A DNA stretch of 64,000 bases from Paracoccus sp. MA (GCF_020990385.1 NZ_CP087597.1:457001-521000), one strand, 5' to 3'; positions 23,752-34,162 are shown, numbered from the stretch's first letter. The notes: a model not told the origin generated them from the sequence alone. A program made the numbers and translations.

Positions 23752-25266
23752 ATGCTCGACCATCTGACCTATACCGCCCCGGAACCGAAGATCATTCAGG
23801 GCGCGAAACAGGACTGGGAACTGGTCATCGGGCTGGAGGTCCATGCCCAGGTCGCCTCGAACGCCAAGCTGTTTTCCGGCGCCTCGACCGGCTTCGGCGC
23901 CGAGCCGAACAGCCATGTCGCCTTCGTCGACGCCGCCATGCCGGGCATGCTGCCGGTGATCAACGAATTCTGCGTGGCGCAGGCGGTCAAGACCGGCCTC
24001 GGCCTCAAGGCGCGGATCAACCTGGTCTCGGCCTTCGACCGCAAGAACTATTTCTATCCGGACCTGCCGCAGGGCTACCAGATCAGCCAGCTCTACCACC
24101 CCATCGTGGGCGAGGGCGAGGTGATCGTGGACATGGCCCCCGGCATCGCCCGCCGCGTCAGGATCGAGCGCATCCACCTGGAACAGGATGCCGGCAAGTC
24201 GATCCACGACATGGACCCGAACATGTCCTTCGTCGACCTGAACCGCACCGGCGTGGCGCTGATGGAGATCGTCAGCCGCCCAGACATCCGCGGGCCGGAG
24301 GAGGCGGCGGCCTATGTCGCCAAGCTGCGCCAGATCATGCGCTACCTCGGCACCTGCGACGGCAACATGCAGAACGGCAACCTGCGCGCCGACGTGAACG
24401 TCTCGGTCTGCGCCCCCGGCGCCTATGAGCGTTATCAGGAAACCGGCGATTTCAGCCATCTCGGCACCCGCTGCGAGATCAAGAACATGAACTCGCTGCG
24501 CTTCATCCAGGCCGCCATCGAATACGAGGCCCGCCGCCAGATCGCCATCATCGAGGACGGCGGCACGGTTGTGCAGGAAACCCGGCTCTACGATCCCGAC
24601 CGCGGCGAGACCCGCTCGATGCGCTCGAAGGAGGAAGCCCACGACTATCGCTATTTCCCCGATCCCGACCTCTTGCCGCTCGAGATCGAGCAGGACTGGG
24701 TGGACGGCATCGCCGCCGCCATGCCGGAACTGCCCGACGAGAAGAAGGCGCGCTTCGTCAAGGAGCTCGGCCTGTCGGAATACGACGCCGGCGTGCTGAC
24801 CGCCGAGGTCGAAAGCGCCGATTACTTCGAGCAGGTGGCCGCCGGCCGCGACGGCAAGATGGCAGCGAACTGGGTGATCAACGAGCTGTTCGGCCGGCTG
24901 AACAAGGAAGGGCTGAGCGTCGAGACCTCGCCGGTCTCCGCCGCCCAGCTCGGCGGGGTGATCGACCTGATCGGCTCGGGCGCGATCTCGGGCAAGATCG
25001 CCAAGGAGCTGTTCGAGATCCTCTGGACCGAGGGCGGCGACCCGGCCGAGATCGTGGAATCGCGCGGCATGAAGCAGGTCACCGACCTCGGCGCCATCGA
25101 GGCGGCGGTGGACGAGATCATCGCCGCGAACCCGGCGCAGGTGGAAAAGGCCAAGGCCAACCCCAAGCTGGCCGGCTGGTTCGTCGGCCAGGTGCTGAAG
25201 GCGACCGGTGGCAAGGCCAACCCGGCGGCGGTGAACGAGCTGGTGGCGAAGAAGCTGGGCGGCTGA
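23752..25266 (+). CDS. gatB: aspartyl/glutamyl-tRNA amidotransferase subunit B
   Basis: Tail-binding kinase-like subunit of GatCAB, which converts misacylated Glu-tRNA(Gln) or Asp-tRNA(Asn) to the amide form. The 504-residue protein has [12 protein letters not shown], then [18 protein letters not shown] and the HDMDP and [10 protein letters not shown] blocks of the catalytic cradle. The helical YqeY-like tail ends with LVGQ-type sequence ([21 protein letters not shown]). The ATG at 23752 follows a weak AGGGAAAA site. gatA and gatC are not in the window, which is common in this group. Confidence 0.97.
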   Translation: MLDHLTYTAPEPKIIQGAKQDWELVIGLEVHAQVASNAKLFSGASTGFGAEPNSHVAFVDAAMPGMLPVINEFCVAQAVKTGLGLKARINLVSAFDRKNYFYPDLPQGYQISQLYHPIVGEGEVIVDMAPGIARRVRIERIHLEQDAGKSIHDMDPNMSFVDLNRTGVALMEIVSRPDIRGPEEAAAYVAKLRQIMRYLGTCDGNMQNGNLRADVNVSVCAPGAYERYQETGDFSHLGTRCEIKNMNSLRFIQAAIEYEARRQIAIIEDGGTVVQETRLYDPDRGETRSMRSKEEAHDYRYFPDPDLLPLEIEQDWVDGIAAAMPELPDEKKARFVKELGLSEYDAGVLTAEVESADYFEQVAAGRDGKMAANWVINELFGRLNKEGLSVETSPVSAAQLGGVIDLIGSGAISGKIAKELFEILWTEGGDPAEIVESRGMKQVTDLGAIEAAVDEIIAANPAQVEKAKANPKLAGWFVGQVLKATGGKANPAAVNELVAKKLGG

Positions 25267-25489
25267 CTTGTCAGGGGCGTCCCGAGACGGTGCGCCCCGC
25301 CCATCCGCATGGGCCGGGCGGCGTCCCCGCCCGCCCTCGCCGTCCGGGTCTAGGCAGGCCCATCGCGGCCGGCTTTGCGTCCTTCCGCTCCCGAACATGT
25401 GCAGCGGGCGACACGCGCCGGCATTGCGCAGCCCGCTTCCCTTGGCCGGCCATCTCGCCTAACCTTCGGCCCAAAGGAAAGGCATCCGC

Positions 25490-25999
25490 ATGAGCAGCTA
25501 CGAATACACCGTCATCCCCGCACCCGCCCGCGGCGAAAAGGTCCGGGGCGCGAAATCCGGGATCGAGCGTTTCGCCGCCACGCTGACCGATGTGCTGAAC
25601 GACATGGCCCGCGACGGCTGGGACTATGTCCGGGCCGAGACACTGCCGGCCGAGGAACGCTCGGGCCTGACCAGCCGAACCACGGTCTATCACAACCTGC
25701 TGATCTTCCGCCGCGCTCTCGCCGCGCCCGGCCGGCAGCAGCTCCCCCAGCCGGCCGCCACGGCCGAGCCGCAGCCCGCCGAACCTCCCGCCATGGAACC
25801 CGCAGCCGAGGAAACCCCGGCCGGCACCGCCCAGCAGCCGGCGCGCGGCCCCTTCAGCCAGCCGATGCGCGCCACCCCCAAGCCCGCGCCGTTGGCCGCG
25901 CCCGGCAACCATACCCGTGCCCGCGCCGCCGAGCCGCCGCTGACCGCGCCGCACGCCCCGGCCCCGGCCGGCCCGCGCCTCGGCCCGGCCAGCCGCTGA
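25490..25999 (+). CDS. DUF4177 domain protein
   Basis: A 169-residue cytoplasmic protein. Residues 1-75 form a DUF4177-like domain (YEYTVIPAP, a conserved GWDYVRAETLP, then TTVYHNLLIFRR). The rest is a Pro/Ala-rich low-complexity tail. The ATG follows CAAAGGAAAGG. No enzymatic motif is visible and the role is unknown. Confidence 0.8.
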   Translation: MSSYEYTVIPAPARGEKVRGAKSGIERFAATLTDVLNDMARDGWDYVRAETLPAEERSGLTSRTTVYHNLLIFRRALAAPGRQQLPQPAATAEPQPAEPPAMEPAAEETPAGTAQQPARGPFSQPMRATPKPAPLAAPGNHTRARAAEPPLTAPHAPAPAGPRLGPASR

Positions 26000-26000
26000 T

Positions 26001-26064
26001 TTCTCCGTTTTCCAAATACTCCGGGGTGAGCCCCCGGCACGGGGGCGAGGGGCAGCGCCCCTCA
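26001..26064 (-). repeat. dispersed intergenic element, copy 3
   Basis: Minus orientation. Two GC-rich stems lie at 26030-26064 and the box with AGTATTTGG and AACGGAGAA at 26001-26026. It lies between the convergent DUF4177 and slyX genes. Confidence 0.75.
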
Positions 26065-26069
26065 GGCCC

Positions 26070-26285
26070 TCACCAATGCGGCGGCCGCTGGTCCGCCAGC
26101 GGCACCGTTCCCGCCTCGGATTCGCGTTCGGCCTCGCGCTCCATCAGCATGCCGACATGGCGCGCCAGCCGGGCGATCTCGCTTTCCTGCCGGGCCACGA
26201 TGCCCGACAGATCCTCGACGGTGCGCGCCAGATAGGCCACGGCTTCCTCCAGCCGCTCGATGCGTTCCTTCGTCTGCTTGTCCAT
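26070..26285 (-). CDS. slyX: SlyX family protein
   Basis: A 71-residue coiled-coil protein matching SlyX: heptads from ERIERLEEAVAYLARTVEDL to ARLARHVGML and the family's terminal PPHW. Its function in bacteria is poorly defined. It is divergent from hisS, sharing a short upstream region. Confidence 0.9.
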   Translation of the reverse strand: MDKQTKERIERLEEAVAYLARTVEDLSGIVARQESEIARLARHVGMLMEREAERESEAGTVPLADQRPPHW

Positions 26286-26333
26286 TCATCCTCCATCCGT
26301 TAGACCGCCGCATGGAAAAGCCCGAGGCAAACC

Positions 26334-27818
26334 ATGGCGAAAGATCAGAAGAAACAGCCCCGTCCCAAGGCCGAGACGCCCAAGGGGTTCCGCGACTATT
26401 TCGGCGCGGATGTGACCGAGCGCAAGCAGATGCTCGACCGCATCGCCGAGATCTATCATCGCCACGGCTTCGAGCCGCTCGAAACCAGTGCCGTGGAAAC
26501 CGTCGAGGCGCTGGGAAAGTTCCTGCCCGATGTGGACCGCCCCAATGCCGGCGTCTTTGCCTGGCAAGAGGCGGAGGTGCCGGGTGGCGGCGCCGGCGAC
26601 TGGCTGGCGCTGCGCTATGACCTGACCGCGCCGCTGGCCCGCGTCGCCGCGCAGTTCCGCAACGACCTGCCCAGCCCCTATCGCCGCTATGCCATGGGCC
26701 CGGTCTGGCGCAATGAAAAGCCGGGGCCGGGCCGCTTCCGCCAGTTCTACCAATGCGACGCCGATACCGTGGGCTCGGCCTCGGTCGCCGCGGATGCCGA
26801 GATCTGCGCCATGCTGGCGGCGGCCTTGGAACATGCCGGCATCGCCCGCGGCGACTACCTGATCCGCATCAACAACCGCAAGGTGCTGAACGGCATCCTG
26901 GAATCCACGGGTGTGGCCGAGGGCAAGCCTGCCGACGACGTGCTGCGCACCATCGACAAGTTCGACAAGGTCGGCGAGGAAGGCGTGCGCCAGTTGCTCA
27001 CCACCGGCCGCAAGGACGAGTCCGGCGCCTTCATCGAGGGCGTGGGCCTGAGCCCGGAACAGGCCGGTCCGGTGCTGGCCTTCCTGACCTCGAAGGGCGC
27101 GGACAACGCCGCGACGCTGCAAAACCTGCGCGCCGCCGTCGGCGCCTCGACCGTGGGCGCCGAGGGCGTGGACGAACTGGCCCGGATCGCCGGGATGCTT
27201 ACCGCCATGGGCGTGGGCGAGGATCGCGCCGTCATCGACCCCTCGATCGTGCGCGGCCTGGGCTATTACACCGGCCCGGTCTTCGAGGCCGAGCTGACCT
27301 TCGAGATCCTCGACGACAAGGGCCGCAAGCGCCAGTTCGGCTCGGTCGCCGGCGGCGGGCGCTATGACGGGCTGGTGGAACGCTTCACCGGCCAGAAGGT
27401 GCCCGCGACCGGCGTCTCCATCGGCGTGGACCGGCTGCTGGCCGCCCTGCGCGCCAAGGGGCTGATGGGCGGGGCCGAGCCGGGCCCGGTCGTCGTCACC
27501 GTCATGGACCGCGAGCGCATGGCCGATTACCAGGCCATGGCGGCGGAACTGCGCGCGGCCGGCATCCGCGCCGAGGTCTATCTGGGCAACCCGAAGAACT
27601 TCGGCAACCAGCTGAAATATGCCGACAAGCGCAATGCCCCGGTCGCCGTCATCCAGGGCGGCGACGAGGCGGCGCGCGGCGTGGTGCAGGTCAAGGACCT
27701 GATCCTGGGGGCGAAGATCGCGGCCCAGGCCAGCCACGAGGAATGGAAGGCCCAGCCCGCCCAGACCGAAGTGGCCCGCGCCGATCTGGTCTCCGAAGTC
27801 CGGCGCATCCTGGGATGA
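26334..27818 (+). CDS. hisS: histidyl-tRNA synthetase
   Basis: Class II synthetase that charges tRNA-His. The 494 residues include motif 1 around KGFRDYF, motif 2 [22 protein letters not shown] (shown only in part), the histidine-binding [10 protein letters not shown], the motif 3 [12 protein letters not shown] and [10 protein letters not shown], and a C-terminal anticodon-binding domain. It heads a three-gene unit: hisZ starts inside its stop codon. The link with hisZ and hisG ties protein charging and the first histidine-synthesis step to one transcript. Confidence 0.97.
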   Translation: MAKDQKKQPRPKAETPKGFRDYFGADVTERKQMLDRIAEIYHRHGFEPLETSAVETVEALGKFLPDVDRPNAGVFAWQEAEVPGGGAGDWLALRYDLTAPLARVAAQFRNDLPSPYRRYAMGPVWRNEKPGPGRFRQFYQCDADTVGSASVAADAEICAMLAAALEHAGIARGDYLIRINNRKVLNGILESTGVAEGKPADDVLRTIDKFDKVGEEGVRQLLTTGRKDESGAFIEGVGLSPEQAGPVLAFLTSKGADNAATLQNLRAAVGASTVGAEGVDELARIAGMLTAMGVGEDRAVIDPSIVRGLGYYTGPVFEAELTFEILDDKGRKRQFGSVAGGGRYDGLVERFTGQKVPATGVSIGVDRLLAALRAKGLMGGAEPGPVVVTVMDRERMADYQAMAAELRAAGIRAEVYLGNPKNFGNQLKYADKRNAPVAVIQGGDEAARGVVQVKDLILGAKIAAQASHEEWKAQPAQTEVARADLVSEVRRILG

Positions 27819-28897
27819 GCAAGCGCGAGAAACAGGCCATCGGCCAGCAGATCCTTGCCGCCTTCCGCGCCGCCGGGGCCGAGGAGGTCGCGCCCGACCT
27901 GCTGCTGCCGGCCGAGACCTTGCTGGACCTCTATGGCGAGGACATCCGCGCCCGCGCCTATGTGACCCAGGACCCGATCCGCGGCGAGATGATGCTGCGC
28001 CCCGACTTCACCGTGCCGGTGGTGCAGATGCACATGGCCAGCGGCGCCGAGCCGGCGCGCTATTGCTATCTGGGCGAGGTGTTCCGCAAGCAGGACCATG
28101 GCGAGACGCGCCCCGAGCATCCGCGCGACAACGAATACCTGCAGGCCGGTTTCGAGCTTTTCGCCCGCGACCCGGACGCCGATGCCGAGGTCTTCGCGCT
28201 GTTTCACGACATCCTCGCGCCCCTGAAGCTGCAGGCTAGCATGGGCGACATGGACCTGCTGATGGACGCGGTGCGCGCCCTGCCGCTGTCGGGCGCGCGC
28301 CGGGCCGCGCTTTTGCACCACATCTGGCGGCCGCGGCGCTTTGCCAAGGCGCTGGCGCGCTTCGCCGCGCCGGCCGAGGCCCGCGGCTTTCCCGAAACCG
28401 CCGCGCCCTGGACCGGCCTGCGTTCGCCGGCCGAGATGCAGGCCCGCATCGACCGGCTGCGCAGCGATGCCGCCGAGGCGCCGCTGCCGCCGCAATGGGT
28501 CGAGCGGCTGGAGCGGCTGTTCGCCATCCAGGCCCCGGCCCCCGAGGCGCTGCGGCAGCTGCGCGGGCTGGCGGCCGAGATCCCCGATATCGCCGAGGCG
28601 GTGGATCGGCTGGAACGCAACCTGGCGGCGCTGTCCGCGCGCGGCATCGACGTGAGCCAGGTGCATTTCGACGCCAGCCATGGCCGGCACACGATGGAAT
28701 ATTACGACGGCATGACCTTCAGCTTCGCGGCGGCCGGGCGCGAGGACTGGCCGCCCGTCGCCTCGGGCGGGCGCTACGACGCGCTGGCGGCGGTTCTGGG
28801 CCAGGCGCAGGGCCGCTCGATCCCGGCGGTGGGCGGCATCATCCGGCCGGGGCTGGTCCATGAACTGGGGGGCCAGATCTTGGGGAAAGCAGCATGA
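27815..28897 (+). CDS. hisZ: ATP phosphoribosyltransferase regulatory subunit
   Basis: A 360-residue paralogue of the histidyl-tRNA synthetase catalytic core, required for activity and histidine feedback of short-form HisG. It keeps the class II fold ([33 protein letters not shown], and [10 protein letters not shown] near the end) but lacks the anticodon-binding domain. The ATG overlaps the hisS stop as ATGA, and hisG overlaps its own stop the same way, so all three are translationally coupled. Confidence 0.95.
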   Translation: MSKREKQAIGQQILAAFRAAGAEEVAPDLLLPAETLLDLYGEDIRARAYVTQDPIRGEMMLRPDFTVPVVQMHMASGAEPARYCYLGEVFRKQDHGETRPEHPRDNEYLQAGFELFARDPDADAEVFALFHDILAPLKLQASMGDMDLLMDAVRALPLSGARRAALLHHIWRPRRFAKALARFAAPAEARGFPETAAPWTGLRSPAEMQARIDRLRSDAAEAPLPPQWVERLERLFAIQAPAPEALRQLRGLAAEIPDIAEAVDRLERNLAALSARGIDVSQVHFDASHGRHTMEYYDGMTFSFAAAGREDWPPVASGGRYDALAAVLGQAQGRSIPAVGGIIRPGLVHELGGQILGKAA

Positions 28898-29571
28898 TCC
28901 GGCTGGGCGTGCCGTCCAAGGGGCGGCTGATGGAGCAGTGCTTCGACTGGTTCGCCGCCCGCGGCGTGACCCTGTCGCGCGCCGGGTCCGAGCGCGAATA
29001 TGCCGGCCGGGTCGACGGGGCCGGGGACGTGGCGCTGGTGCTGCTTTCGGCGGGCGAGATCCCGCGCGAGCTCATGGCCGGCCGCATCCATCTGGGCGTG
29101 ACCGGCACCGACCTGATCCGCGAGAAGCTGGCCGGCTGGCGCAGCCATGTCGAGGAACTGGCGCCGATGGGCTTCGGCCATGCCGACCTGATCCTGGCCG
29201 TGCCAGCCTGCTGGTCGGATTGCGAGACCCTGGACGATTTCGCCACCATCGCCCGCGATTTCCGTGCCGAGCACGGTTTCCGCCTGCGCATCGCTACCAA
29301 GTATCACCGGCTGGTGCGCGCCTGGCTCTCGGCGCAGGAGGTCGCGGATTACCAGCTGGTCGACAGCCAGGGCGCGACCGAGGGCACGGTGGCCAACCTG
29401 ACCGCCGAGGCCATCGCCGACATCACCTCCTCGGGCGAGACGCTGCGCGCCAACCACCTGAAGATCATCGGCGAGGAACCCATCCTGCGCTCGCAGGCGA
29501 CGCTCTTGCGCTCGCTGGCGGCGGGGGACGAGGCCGAGGTGCGGGATTTCGCGGCACGGCTCGGGCTCTAG
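28894..29571 (+). CDS. hisG: ATP phosphoribosyltransferase catalytic subunit, short form
   Basis: First step of histidine synthesis, joining ATP and PRPP. At 225 residues it is the short form, which lacks the C-terminal regulatory domain and needs HisZ. Visible blocks are LGVPSKGRLMEQC, HLGVTGTDLIREK and the PRPP-binding DSQGATEGTVANLTAE. The start overlaps hisZ by four bases. Confidence 0.96.
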   Translation: MIRLGVPSKGRLMEQCFDWFAARGVTLSRAGSEREYAGRVDGAGDVALVLLSAGEIPRELMAGRIHLGVTGTDLIREKLAGWRSHVEELAPMGFGHADLILAVPACWSDCETLDDFATIARDFRAEHGFRLRIATKYHRLVRAWLSAQEVADYQLVDSQGATEGTVANLTAEAIADITSSGETLRANHLKIIGEEPILRSQATLLRSLAAGDEAEVRDFAARLGL

Positions 29572-29623
29572 AAACCTCGGGCGGGGCAGGGGCGTTGTGC
29601 CTCGCCACCTGTGACGGAGAAAG

Positions 29624-29995
29624 ATGATGCGCTTGGCCGCCCTGATGCTGATCCTGTCCGCAAGCCCCGCGCTCGCCGCCTCCGAGGAGGCCTGGGAGCA
29701 GTTCCGCCAGGATGTCGAGACAGCCTGCACCGCGCTGGCCCCCGAAGCGGGCGAGACGGCCATCGAGGTCAACCCCTTCGGTTCGGAAAGCTATGGCGCG
29801 GCGCTGCTGATCACCACGCTGGCCGATGGCGGGGTGGATCGTTACGTCTGCATCTATGACAAGCAGGCCGGAACCGCCGAGCTGACCGCGCCCTTCACGC
29901 CGCCGCAGGAAGTGGTCGAGCCGCAGGCCGATGCGGCGGGCAATGTCGCGCCGGTCGAGGACACCCGGACGGACGCGCATCTGGTCAAGCCGTGA
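29624..29995 (+). CDS. small exported protein of unknown function
   Basis: A 123-residue exported protein with a signal peptide ending ASPALA. The mature part contains two cysteines (TACTAL and YVCIYD), likely to pair in the periplasm, and an acidic Pro-rich tail. The ATG at 29624 has GGAGAAAG upstream; 29627 is an equally good start. It follows hisG by 52 bases and may be read from the same transcript. No family is recognised. Confidence 0.75.
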   Translation: MMRLAALMLILSASPALAASEEAWEQFRQDVETACTALAPEAGETAIEVNPFGSESYGAALLITTLADGGVDRYVCIYDKQAGTAELTAPFTPPQEVVEPQADAAGNVAPVEDTRTDAHLVKP

Positions 29996-29998
29996 CCG

Positions 29999-30046
29999 CC
30001 GCGCCTGTCGCGCGGCCGCATGGGTATTTGAAAAACAGAGAAAGCT
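29999..30046 (+). repeat. dispersed intergenic element, copy 4
   Basis: Stem CCGCGC/GCGCGG (29999-30004 with 30010-30015), then the box GGGTATTTGAAAAACAGAG and AAAG. It lies between convergent genes, ending where ftsY ends. Confidence 0.8.
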
Positions 30047-31090
30047 TCAGTCGAGCCCGACCAAGGCCCGCGCGAAGTCTCGGGCGTCGAAGGCGTCGAG
30101 ATCGTCGATCTGCTCGCCCACGCCGATGGCATGGATCGGCAGGCCGAAGCGGTCGGCCAGGGCCACAAGAACGCCGCCGCGGGCGGTGCCGTCCAGCTTG
30201 GTCATGACCAGGCCCGAGACATCGGCGAGCTTCTGGAAGGTCTCGACCTGGCTCAGCGCGTTCTGGCCGGTGGTGGCGTCCAGCACCAGCAGGGTGTTGT
30301 GCGGCGCCGAAGGGTCCTTCTTGCGGATGACGCGGACGATCTTGGCCAACTCCTCCATCAGGTCCTGGCGATTCTGCAAGCGGCCGGCAGTGTCGATCAT
30401 CAGCAGGTCGGCGCCCTCGGCCTCGGCCCGGGTCATGGCGTCAAAGGCGAGGCTGGCGGGGTCCGAGCCCTCGGGCGCGGTCATCACCGGCACGCCGGCG
30501 CGCCGGCCCCACACCTGCAATTGCTCGACGGCGGCGGCGCGGAACGTGTCGCCGGCCGCGATCACCACTTTCTTGCCCGCCGCCTTGAACTGGCTGGCGA
30601 GCTTGCCGATGGTGGTGGTCTTGCCCGAGCCGTTCACCCCCACCACCAGCACCACCTGCGGCCGCTTGGGATAGAGGGGCAGGGGCCTGGCGACCGGGGT
30701 CATGATGCGGGCGATCTCCTCGGCCAGCAGCTCTTTCAGCTCGGTGGCCGAAATGCGGCGGCCCATGCGGCCTTCGGCGATATTGGCGGTGACGCGCAGC
30801 GCCGTTTCGACGCCCATGTCGGCCTGGATCAGCATCTCCTCGAGCTGCTCCAGCATCTCGTCGTCCAGCTCGCGGCGCGGCTCGGCCGTGACGGCCTGGC
30901 CGAAGATGCGGCCGAGAAGCCCGGGCTTGGCGGGCGTGTCGGAGATCGGGGCTTGCGGGGCCGGGGCCGCGGGCGGTGCCGGCGTGGCGCTTTCCGGTTC
31001 GGCACCTTCGGACACGATGTCATCCAGCCCCGCGCCGATCTTCGACGAGGACCGCGTCAGCCGCTCGCGCAGTTTCGAGAAAAACGCCAT
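30047..31090 (-). CDS. ftsY: signal recognition particle receptor FtsY
   Basis: SRP receptor GTPase that delivers ribosomes making membrane proteins to the translocon. The 347-residue protein has a variable acidic/Pro-rich A domain, an N domain, then the G domain: P-loop GVNGSGKTTT, the insertion-box region DTFRAAA, DTAGR, and TKLDG. The start MAFFSKLRERL is a usual FtsY amphipathic N-terminus; longer in-frame sequence upstream is intergenic. Confidence 0.97.
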   Translation of the reverse strand: MAFFSKLRERLTRSSSKIGAGLDDIVSEGAEPESATPAPPAAPAPQAPISDTPAKPGLLGRIFGQAVTAEPRRELDDEMLEQLEEMLIQADMGVETALRVTANIAEGRMGRRISATELKELLAEEIARIMTPVARPLPLYPKRPQVVLVVGVNGSGKTTTIGKLASQFKAAGKKVVIAAGDTFRAAAVEQLQVWGRRAGVPVMTAPEGSDPASLAFDAMTRAEAEGADLLMIDTAGRLQNRQDLMEELAKIVRVIRKKDPSAPHNTLLVLDATTGQNALSQVETFQKLADVSGLVMTKLDGTARGGVLVALADRFGLPIHAIGVGEQIDDLDAFDARDFARALVGLD

Positions 31091-31138
31091 GCACCCATCC
31101 TTCTGCCTGTGGCGCAAGAGACTAGGCGTTCCGCGGCC

Positions 31139-31166
31139 AAAGGAAAAGGGCGCCTGCGAAGCGCCC
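31139..31166 (-). terminator. Rho-independent terminator downstream of the aldolase gene
   Basis: Stem GGGCGC/GCGCCC (31148-31153 with 31161-31166), extended by AA/TT. On the minus strand it is followed by TTTTCCTTT, before ftsY. The complement also has T-rich sequence beyond the stem. Confidence 0.65.
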
Positions 31167-31214
31167 TTCTTTCTTGTCGAAATATCCCGGGGGTGTGGGG
31201 GCAGCGCCCCCACG
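31167..31214 (-). repeat. dispersed intergenic element, copy 5
   Basis: Minus orientation. Stem GTGGGGGC/GCCCCCAC lies at the 31214 side, then the box with GGATATTTCGACAAGAAAG. It lies between the aldolase stop and the terminator before ftsY. Confidence 0.75.
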
Positions 31215-31218
31215 GCGC

Positions 31219-32148
31219 TCAGGCCTTGCCCAGATAGATGTCGACCAGCTTCTGCAGCATGTCCAGCGCATCCTCGCGCGAGCGCTGAAAGCTGTTGCGG
31301 CCGATGATCGAGCCGTTGCCGCCGCCGTCGCGGATGGCGCGGGCGTCGTCATAGACCGCATCCGCGCCCTTGGCCGCGCCGCCCGAGAACACCACGATGC
31401 GCCGGCCGTTGAAGGCCGACTGCATGCAATGCGCCACGCGCTTGGCCTGGGTCGAGATGTCGATGCCCTTGGCCTCGTAGACCTTCTTCGCCTCGTCCAG
31501 TTCCAGGTGGTCGGTCGAGAGCTTGATCTTGATGACATGCGCGCCGATCAGCGCCGCGATCTGGGCGGCATAGGCGGCGATGTCGATGGCGGTCTCGCCG
31601 TCCTTGCTGATCGCCTCGCCGCGCGGATAGGACCAGATCACCGTCGCCACGCCCTTGGCTGCGGCTTCCTTGCGCATCTCGACGATCTCCTCGATCATGT
31701 CGAGCGCCATGTCCGAACCCGGATAGATGGTGAAGCCGATGGCCGAGCAGCCCAGCCGCAGCGCGTCGTCCACCGAGGCGGTGATCGCCTGGTTCTTGCC
31801 GGCCGTGTCCGACATCAACGAATTGGCCGAGTTCACCTTGAGAATGGTCGGGATCTGGCCGGCGAAGGTGTCGGCGCCCGCCTCGATCATGCCCAGCGGC
31901 GCGGCATAGGCGTTCAGCCCGGCGTCGATGGCCAGCTGATAGTGGTAATGCGGGTCGTAGCCGGCCGGGTTCGGTGCAAAGCTGCGCGCCGGGCCGTGCT
32001 CGAACCCCTGGTCCACGGGCAGGATGATCATCTTGCCGGTGCCGGCCAGCTTGCCGGTCATCAGCATGCGGGCCAGCTGTGCCTTCACACCCGGCGCTTC
32101 GCCCTCGTAATTGGCGAGGATCTTGCGGACGGTATCGGTCATCTGCAT
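31219..32148 (-). CDS. fbaB: class I fructose-bisphosphate aldolase (DhnA/FbaB type)
   Basis: Reversible cleavage of fructose 1,6-bisphosphate to two triose phosphates through a Schiff base. The 309-residue protein is the archaeal-type class I aldolase: LPVDQGFEHGP near the start, TIYPGS, and VIKIKLST, where a lysine is the likely Schiff-base residue, then IVVFSGGAAKG binding phosphate. The start at 32148 is preferred because GGAG lies seven bases before it; 32160 and 32142 are alternatives. The neighbouring pgk works in the same pathway. Confidence 0.9.
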   Translation of the reverse strand: MQMTDTVRKILANYEGEAPGVKAQLARMLMTGKLAGTGKMIILPVDQGFEHGPARSFAPNPAGYDPHYHYQLAIDAGLNAYAAPLGMIEAGADTFAGQIPTILKVNSANSLMSDTAGKNQAITASVDDALRLGCSAIGFTIYPGSDMALDMIEEIVEMRKEAAAKGVATVIWSYPRGEAISKDGETAIDIAAYAAQIAALIGAHVIKIKLSTDHLELDEAKKVYEAKGIDISTQAKRVAHCMQSAFNGRRIVVFSGGAAKGADAVYDDARAIRDGGGNGSIIGRNSFQRSREDALDMLQKLVDIYLGKA

Positions 32149-32160
32149 CGGGAACTCCAT

Positions 32161-32557
32161 GTCTGAATGCGGGCTGATTAACAGACTCGTCGCCGAGGGC
32201 AATCGCGATTGCGCTAACGGAACCGGCGGCGGCGGTCCGGCGCTGTTGCGAGGTCGGAATTTCCGGGCTTCCCGGGGGCAGACGAAGACCGCGGCGGCAT
32301 TCCCGAACCAATCCGCCAGAACCGCCGTTTCCCTTGGTGCGGGGCCGGCCTCCCTGGTCTCGATCGGGGCCCTTTTTCTCGCTATCTGTCCCTCGATACC
32401 GACTCGCGTGATGCCGGCGCGACCTGCCGCCCGCCGCGATCTCCGCGGCCCTGGCGATCGAGCCCGCCCCGTCAGGGGGAACGGATCCTGCGTCCTGCCG
32501 CACAACCTTGACGGGAACCGGGCCGTCGAGGCAGGGTTGATCGAAGAGGAGGCGCCC
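32161..32557. other. 397-base upstream region shared by fbaB and a small membrane-protein gene
   Basis: It holds a perfect 14-bp palindrome GCAATCGCGATTGC (32200-32213), overlapped on the right by TTGCGCTAAC. A frame is open across most of the region on the plus strand, but it has no ribosome site until 32558. No other gene is seen. Confidence 0.5.
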
Positions 32558-32743
32558 ATGCCCGACGATCCCGACCCCGACCGTGAACGGGCCGCCCGCC
32601 GTCATCTGGTGCCGATCATCGGCATGGGCGTGGCGGTGATCGTGGCGGTGATCGCGCTCATCCTGTTCATCACCGCCGGGTCCGGGAAACAGGGCGACGC
32701 GCCGCGCGCCGACCCGCCCGCCCAGCCTGCTGCGCAGGACTGA
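32558..32743 (+). CDS. small single-pass membrane protein
   Basis: A 61-residue protein: a charged N-terminus (MPDDPDPDRERAARRHL), one hydrophobic helix (VPIIGMGVAVIVAVIALILF), and a short Pro/Ala tail. The ATG has the excellent ribosome site AAGAGGAGG. Positive charges before the helix predict an N-in topology. The function is unknown. It is convergent with pgk. Confidence 0.75.
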   Translation: MPDDPDPDRERAARRHLVPIIGMGVAVIVAVIALILFITAGSGKQGDAPRADPPAQPAAQD

Positions 32744-32753
32744 GGCGGCGCCG

Positions 32754-32786
32754 GGCAGGCGGCCGCGCGGCCGCCCCCTGCCTGCC
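32754..32786. terminator. bidirectional hairpin between convergent genes
   Basis: Stem GGCAGGC/GCCTGCC (32754-32760 with 32780-32786) with an inner GGCCGC/GCGGCC stem, between the small membrane protein and pgk. Confidence 0.5.
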
Positions 32787-32787
32787 G

Positions 32788-33984
32788 TCAGCGTTTCTGC
32801 AGCGCCGCCACGCCCGGCAGTTCCTTGCCCTCCATCCATTCCAGGAAGGCGCCGCCGGCGGTCGAGATGAAGGTGAAATCGCCCGAGACGCCGGCCTTGT
32901 TCAGCGCCGCCACCGTGTCGCCGCCGCCGGCGACCGAGATCAGCTTGTCCTCGCGCGTCAGCCGCGCCGCTTCCTGTGCGGCGGCATTGGTCGCGGCGTC
33001 GAAGGGCGGGATCTCGAAGGCGCCGAGCGGGCCGTTCCAGATCAGCGTGCGGCAGGTTTCGAACACTTCGCGGATCTTCGCCACGGTTGCCGGGCCGGCG
33101 TCGAGGATCATCGCATCGGCGGGGCAGGCCTCGGCCGCCACCGTCTCGCTTGCCGCGCCGGCCTTGAATTCCCGCGCCACCACCACGTCCACCGGCAGGT
33201 GGATGGTGCAGCCGGTCTTGCCGGCCTTCTCGAGGATGTCGCGCGCGGTGTCGGCCATGTCGCGCTCGGCCAGCGACTTGCCGACCTCGATGCCCTGGGC
33301 GACCAGGAAGGTGTTCGCCATGCCGCCGCCGATGACCAGATGGTCCACCTTCTCGATCAGATTGCCGAGCAGGTCGAGCTTGGTCGAGACCTTGGCGCCG
33401 CCGACCACCGCCACCACCGGGCGCTGCGGATTGCCGAGCGCGGCGTCCAGCGCCTTCAGCTCCGCCTCCATCAGCCGGCCGGCGGCGGCCGGCAGAAGCC
33501 GCGCGATGCCCTCGGTCGAGGCATGCGCCCGATGCGCGGCCGAGAAGGCGTCGTTCACATAGGCCTGACCCAGCGCCGCCAGCGAGGCGGCGAAGGTCGC
33601 GTCATTGGTTTCCTCGCCGGGATAGAAGCGGGTATTCTCCAGCAGGAGCACGTCGCCCTTGGCAAGATCGGCCACGGCGCGCTTGGCGGGGCCGCCGATG
33701 GCTTCCTCGGCGAACTTCACCGGCTGGCCGAGCGCCTTTTCCAGCGCCGGGATCACCACCTTCAGGCTCATCGACTCGACGCGCTGGCCCTTGGGGCGGT
33801 CGAAATGCGCCAGCAGCACCGGGATGCCGCCCCGGGCCTGGATGTCCTTGACGGTCGGGACGATCTTTTCGATCCGGGTGGCGTCGGTGACCTGGCCGTT
33901 CTCGACCGGGACGTTCACGTCCACGCGGACAAGCACCACCTTGCCGTCAAGCTCCAGGTCGTCGATCGTGTTGAAATCCGCCAT
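32788..33984 (-). CDS. pgk: phosphoglycerate kinase
   Basis: Glycolytic enzyme interconverting 1,3-bisphosphoglycerate/ADP and 3-phosphoglycerate/ATP. The 398-residue length is standard. Conserved blocks are [47 protein letters not shown], and the C-terminal nucleotide site [12 protein letters not shown] with [11 protein letters not shown]. It lies 640 bases from the aldolase, both on the minus strand, with the small membrane-protein gene between them on the plus strand. Confidence 0.98.
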   Translation of the reverse strand: MADFNTIDDLELDGKVVLVRVDVNVPVENGQVTDATRIEKIVPTVKDIQARGGIPVLLAHFDRPKGQRVESMSLKVVIPALEKALGQPVKFAEEAIGGPAKRAVADLAKGDVLLLENTRFYPGEETNDATFAASLAALGQAYVNDAFSAAHRAHASTEGIARLLPAAAGRLMEAELKALDAALGNPQRPVVAVVGGAKVSTKLDLLGNLIEKVDHLVIGGGMANTFLVAQGIEVGKSLAERDMADTARDILEKAGKTGCTIHLPVDVVVAREFKAGAASETVAAEACPADAMILDAGPATVAKIREVFETCRTLIWNGPLGAFEIPPFDAATNAAAQEAARLTREDKLISVAGGGDTVAALNKAGVSGDFTFISTAGGAFLEWMEGKELPGVAALQKR

Positions 33985-34162
33985 GGTCTCGTCCCTTTCC
34001 TGATGGGCTTTGGCGCCCGTGCGCGGTTTTCCCGCATCATGACATTTTCGTCAACCGGCCCCGCAATCATGGACGGCGGCGAACCGCCGGGGGCAATGGC
34101 GGCGTTGTATGGGCGAAGCGAAATGCTTATGCCTTTGCCCAAGCCATCAGAAGGAGACCCCC

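Noticed and set aside
20121..23753. A 1210-codon minus-strand frame opposite the long Pro/Ala-rich protein
   Set aside because: Its Gly/Arg-rich product is the complement of GCC/CCG codons. It has no signal, no domain and no ribosome site.
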